From CAYRJA01 sp964424455 (GTDB taxonomy: Bacteria > Bacteroidota > Bacteroidia > Chitinophagales > UBA10324), in the NCBI GenBank assembly GCA_964424455.1, contig CAYRJA010000128.1, positions 1-6,903 on the forward strand: a stretch of 6,903 nucleotides of DNA, written 5' to 3'. Position 1 is the first letter of the stretch, and every line of letters starts with the position of its first letter. Shown here in pieces: positions 6,860 through 6,903 of this stretch. The notes under the pieces are model-generated. The model saw nothing but the letters and a program-made list of their open reading frames with translations. It was not told the DNA's origin and did no database searches. Made by a program: the position numbers and the translations under genes.

Positions 6860-6903
6860 CCGAGTCACTGCTGCCGTGCCTTGTGCGTGTGCGCAGGACT
6901 CGG
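6860..6903. repeat. G+C-rich imperfect inverted repeat at the right edge
   Basis: CCGAGTC (6860-6866) pairs with GACTCGG (6897-6903). After a one-base bulge (A6867), CTGC (6868-6871) pairs with GCAG (6893-6896), giving an 11-pair stem around a 21-base loop. The arm may continue past the window, since base 6859 is G. Bases 6851-6903 hold 37 G or C out of 53 (about 70%), far above the surrounding A+T-rich DNA. This looks like a dispersed intergenic palindromic element or the tip of a mobile element or structured RNA. It is about 120 bases upstream of the nupG start and outside its likely core promoter. Confidence 0.5.

Noticed and set aside
6828..6902. Minus-strand open frame through the G+C-rich repeat, possibly the end of a gene from the right
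   Set aside because: Only 24 codons plus a stop, arginine-rich as expected from random G+C-rich DNA, and the inverted repeat explains the sequence better.

Overview
The window looks like chromosomal DNA from a Bacteroidota bacterium, possibly of the Chitinophagales or Sphingobacteriales type. The signs are an A+T-rich background, a secreted delta-60 propeller protein with a type IX secretion (T9SS) C-terminal sorting domain, weak ribosome binding sites, and promoter-like boxes of the TAnnTTTG kind. The lineage is an inference; no rRNA or other phylogenetic marker is present.

Left part (1-1422): an accessory-looking region. A beta-class adenine DNA methyltransferase of the DpnA/M.DpnIIB type lies on the minus strand (216-1094) and is cut by one in-frame TGA at 774-776, with every motif on both sides still in frame. 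To its left, the last 39 codons of a possible plus-strand gene (2-118) also carry one in-frame stop. No restriction enzyme is recognisable. The 328-base gap at 1095-1422 has no convincing gene but holds two short palindromes.

Middle part (1423-5343): a tandem-domain universal stress protein (minus, 1423-2253), then a 523-residue secreted protein with seven delta-60 repeats and a T9SS tail (minus, 2506-4077). Divergent from that is a 368-residue secreted protein (plus, 4237-5343) built from about three copies of an unrecognised ~110-residue unit. The stress protein gene and the propeller gene share a nearly identical 16-20 base element about 58-60 bases upstream of each start codon, which suggests a common regulator.

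Right part (5344-6903): a NupG-type nucleoside:proton symporter (minus, 5442-6740), convergent with the 368-residue gene. The last ~50 bases switch abruptly to about 70% G+C and form a large imperfect inverted repeat that runs off the window edge, probably a dispersed intergenic repeat or the edge of another element.

No complete novel multi-gene system is visible. The genes look like independent transcription units. The best leads are the shared upstream element, the broken methyltransferase, the unrecognised triple-repeat protein and the G+C-rich terminal repeat.
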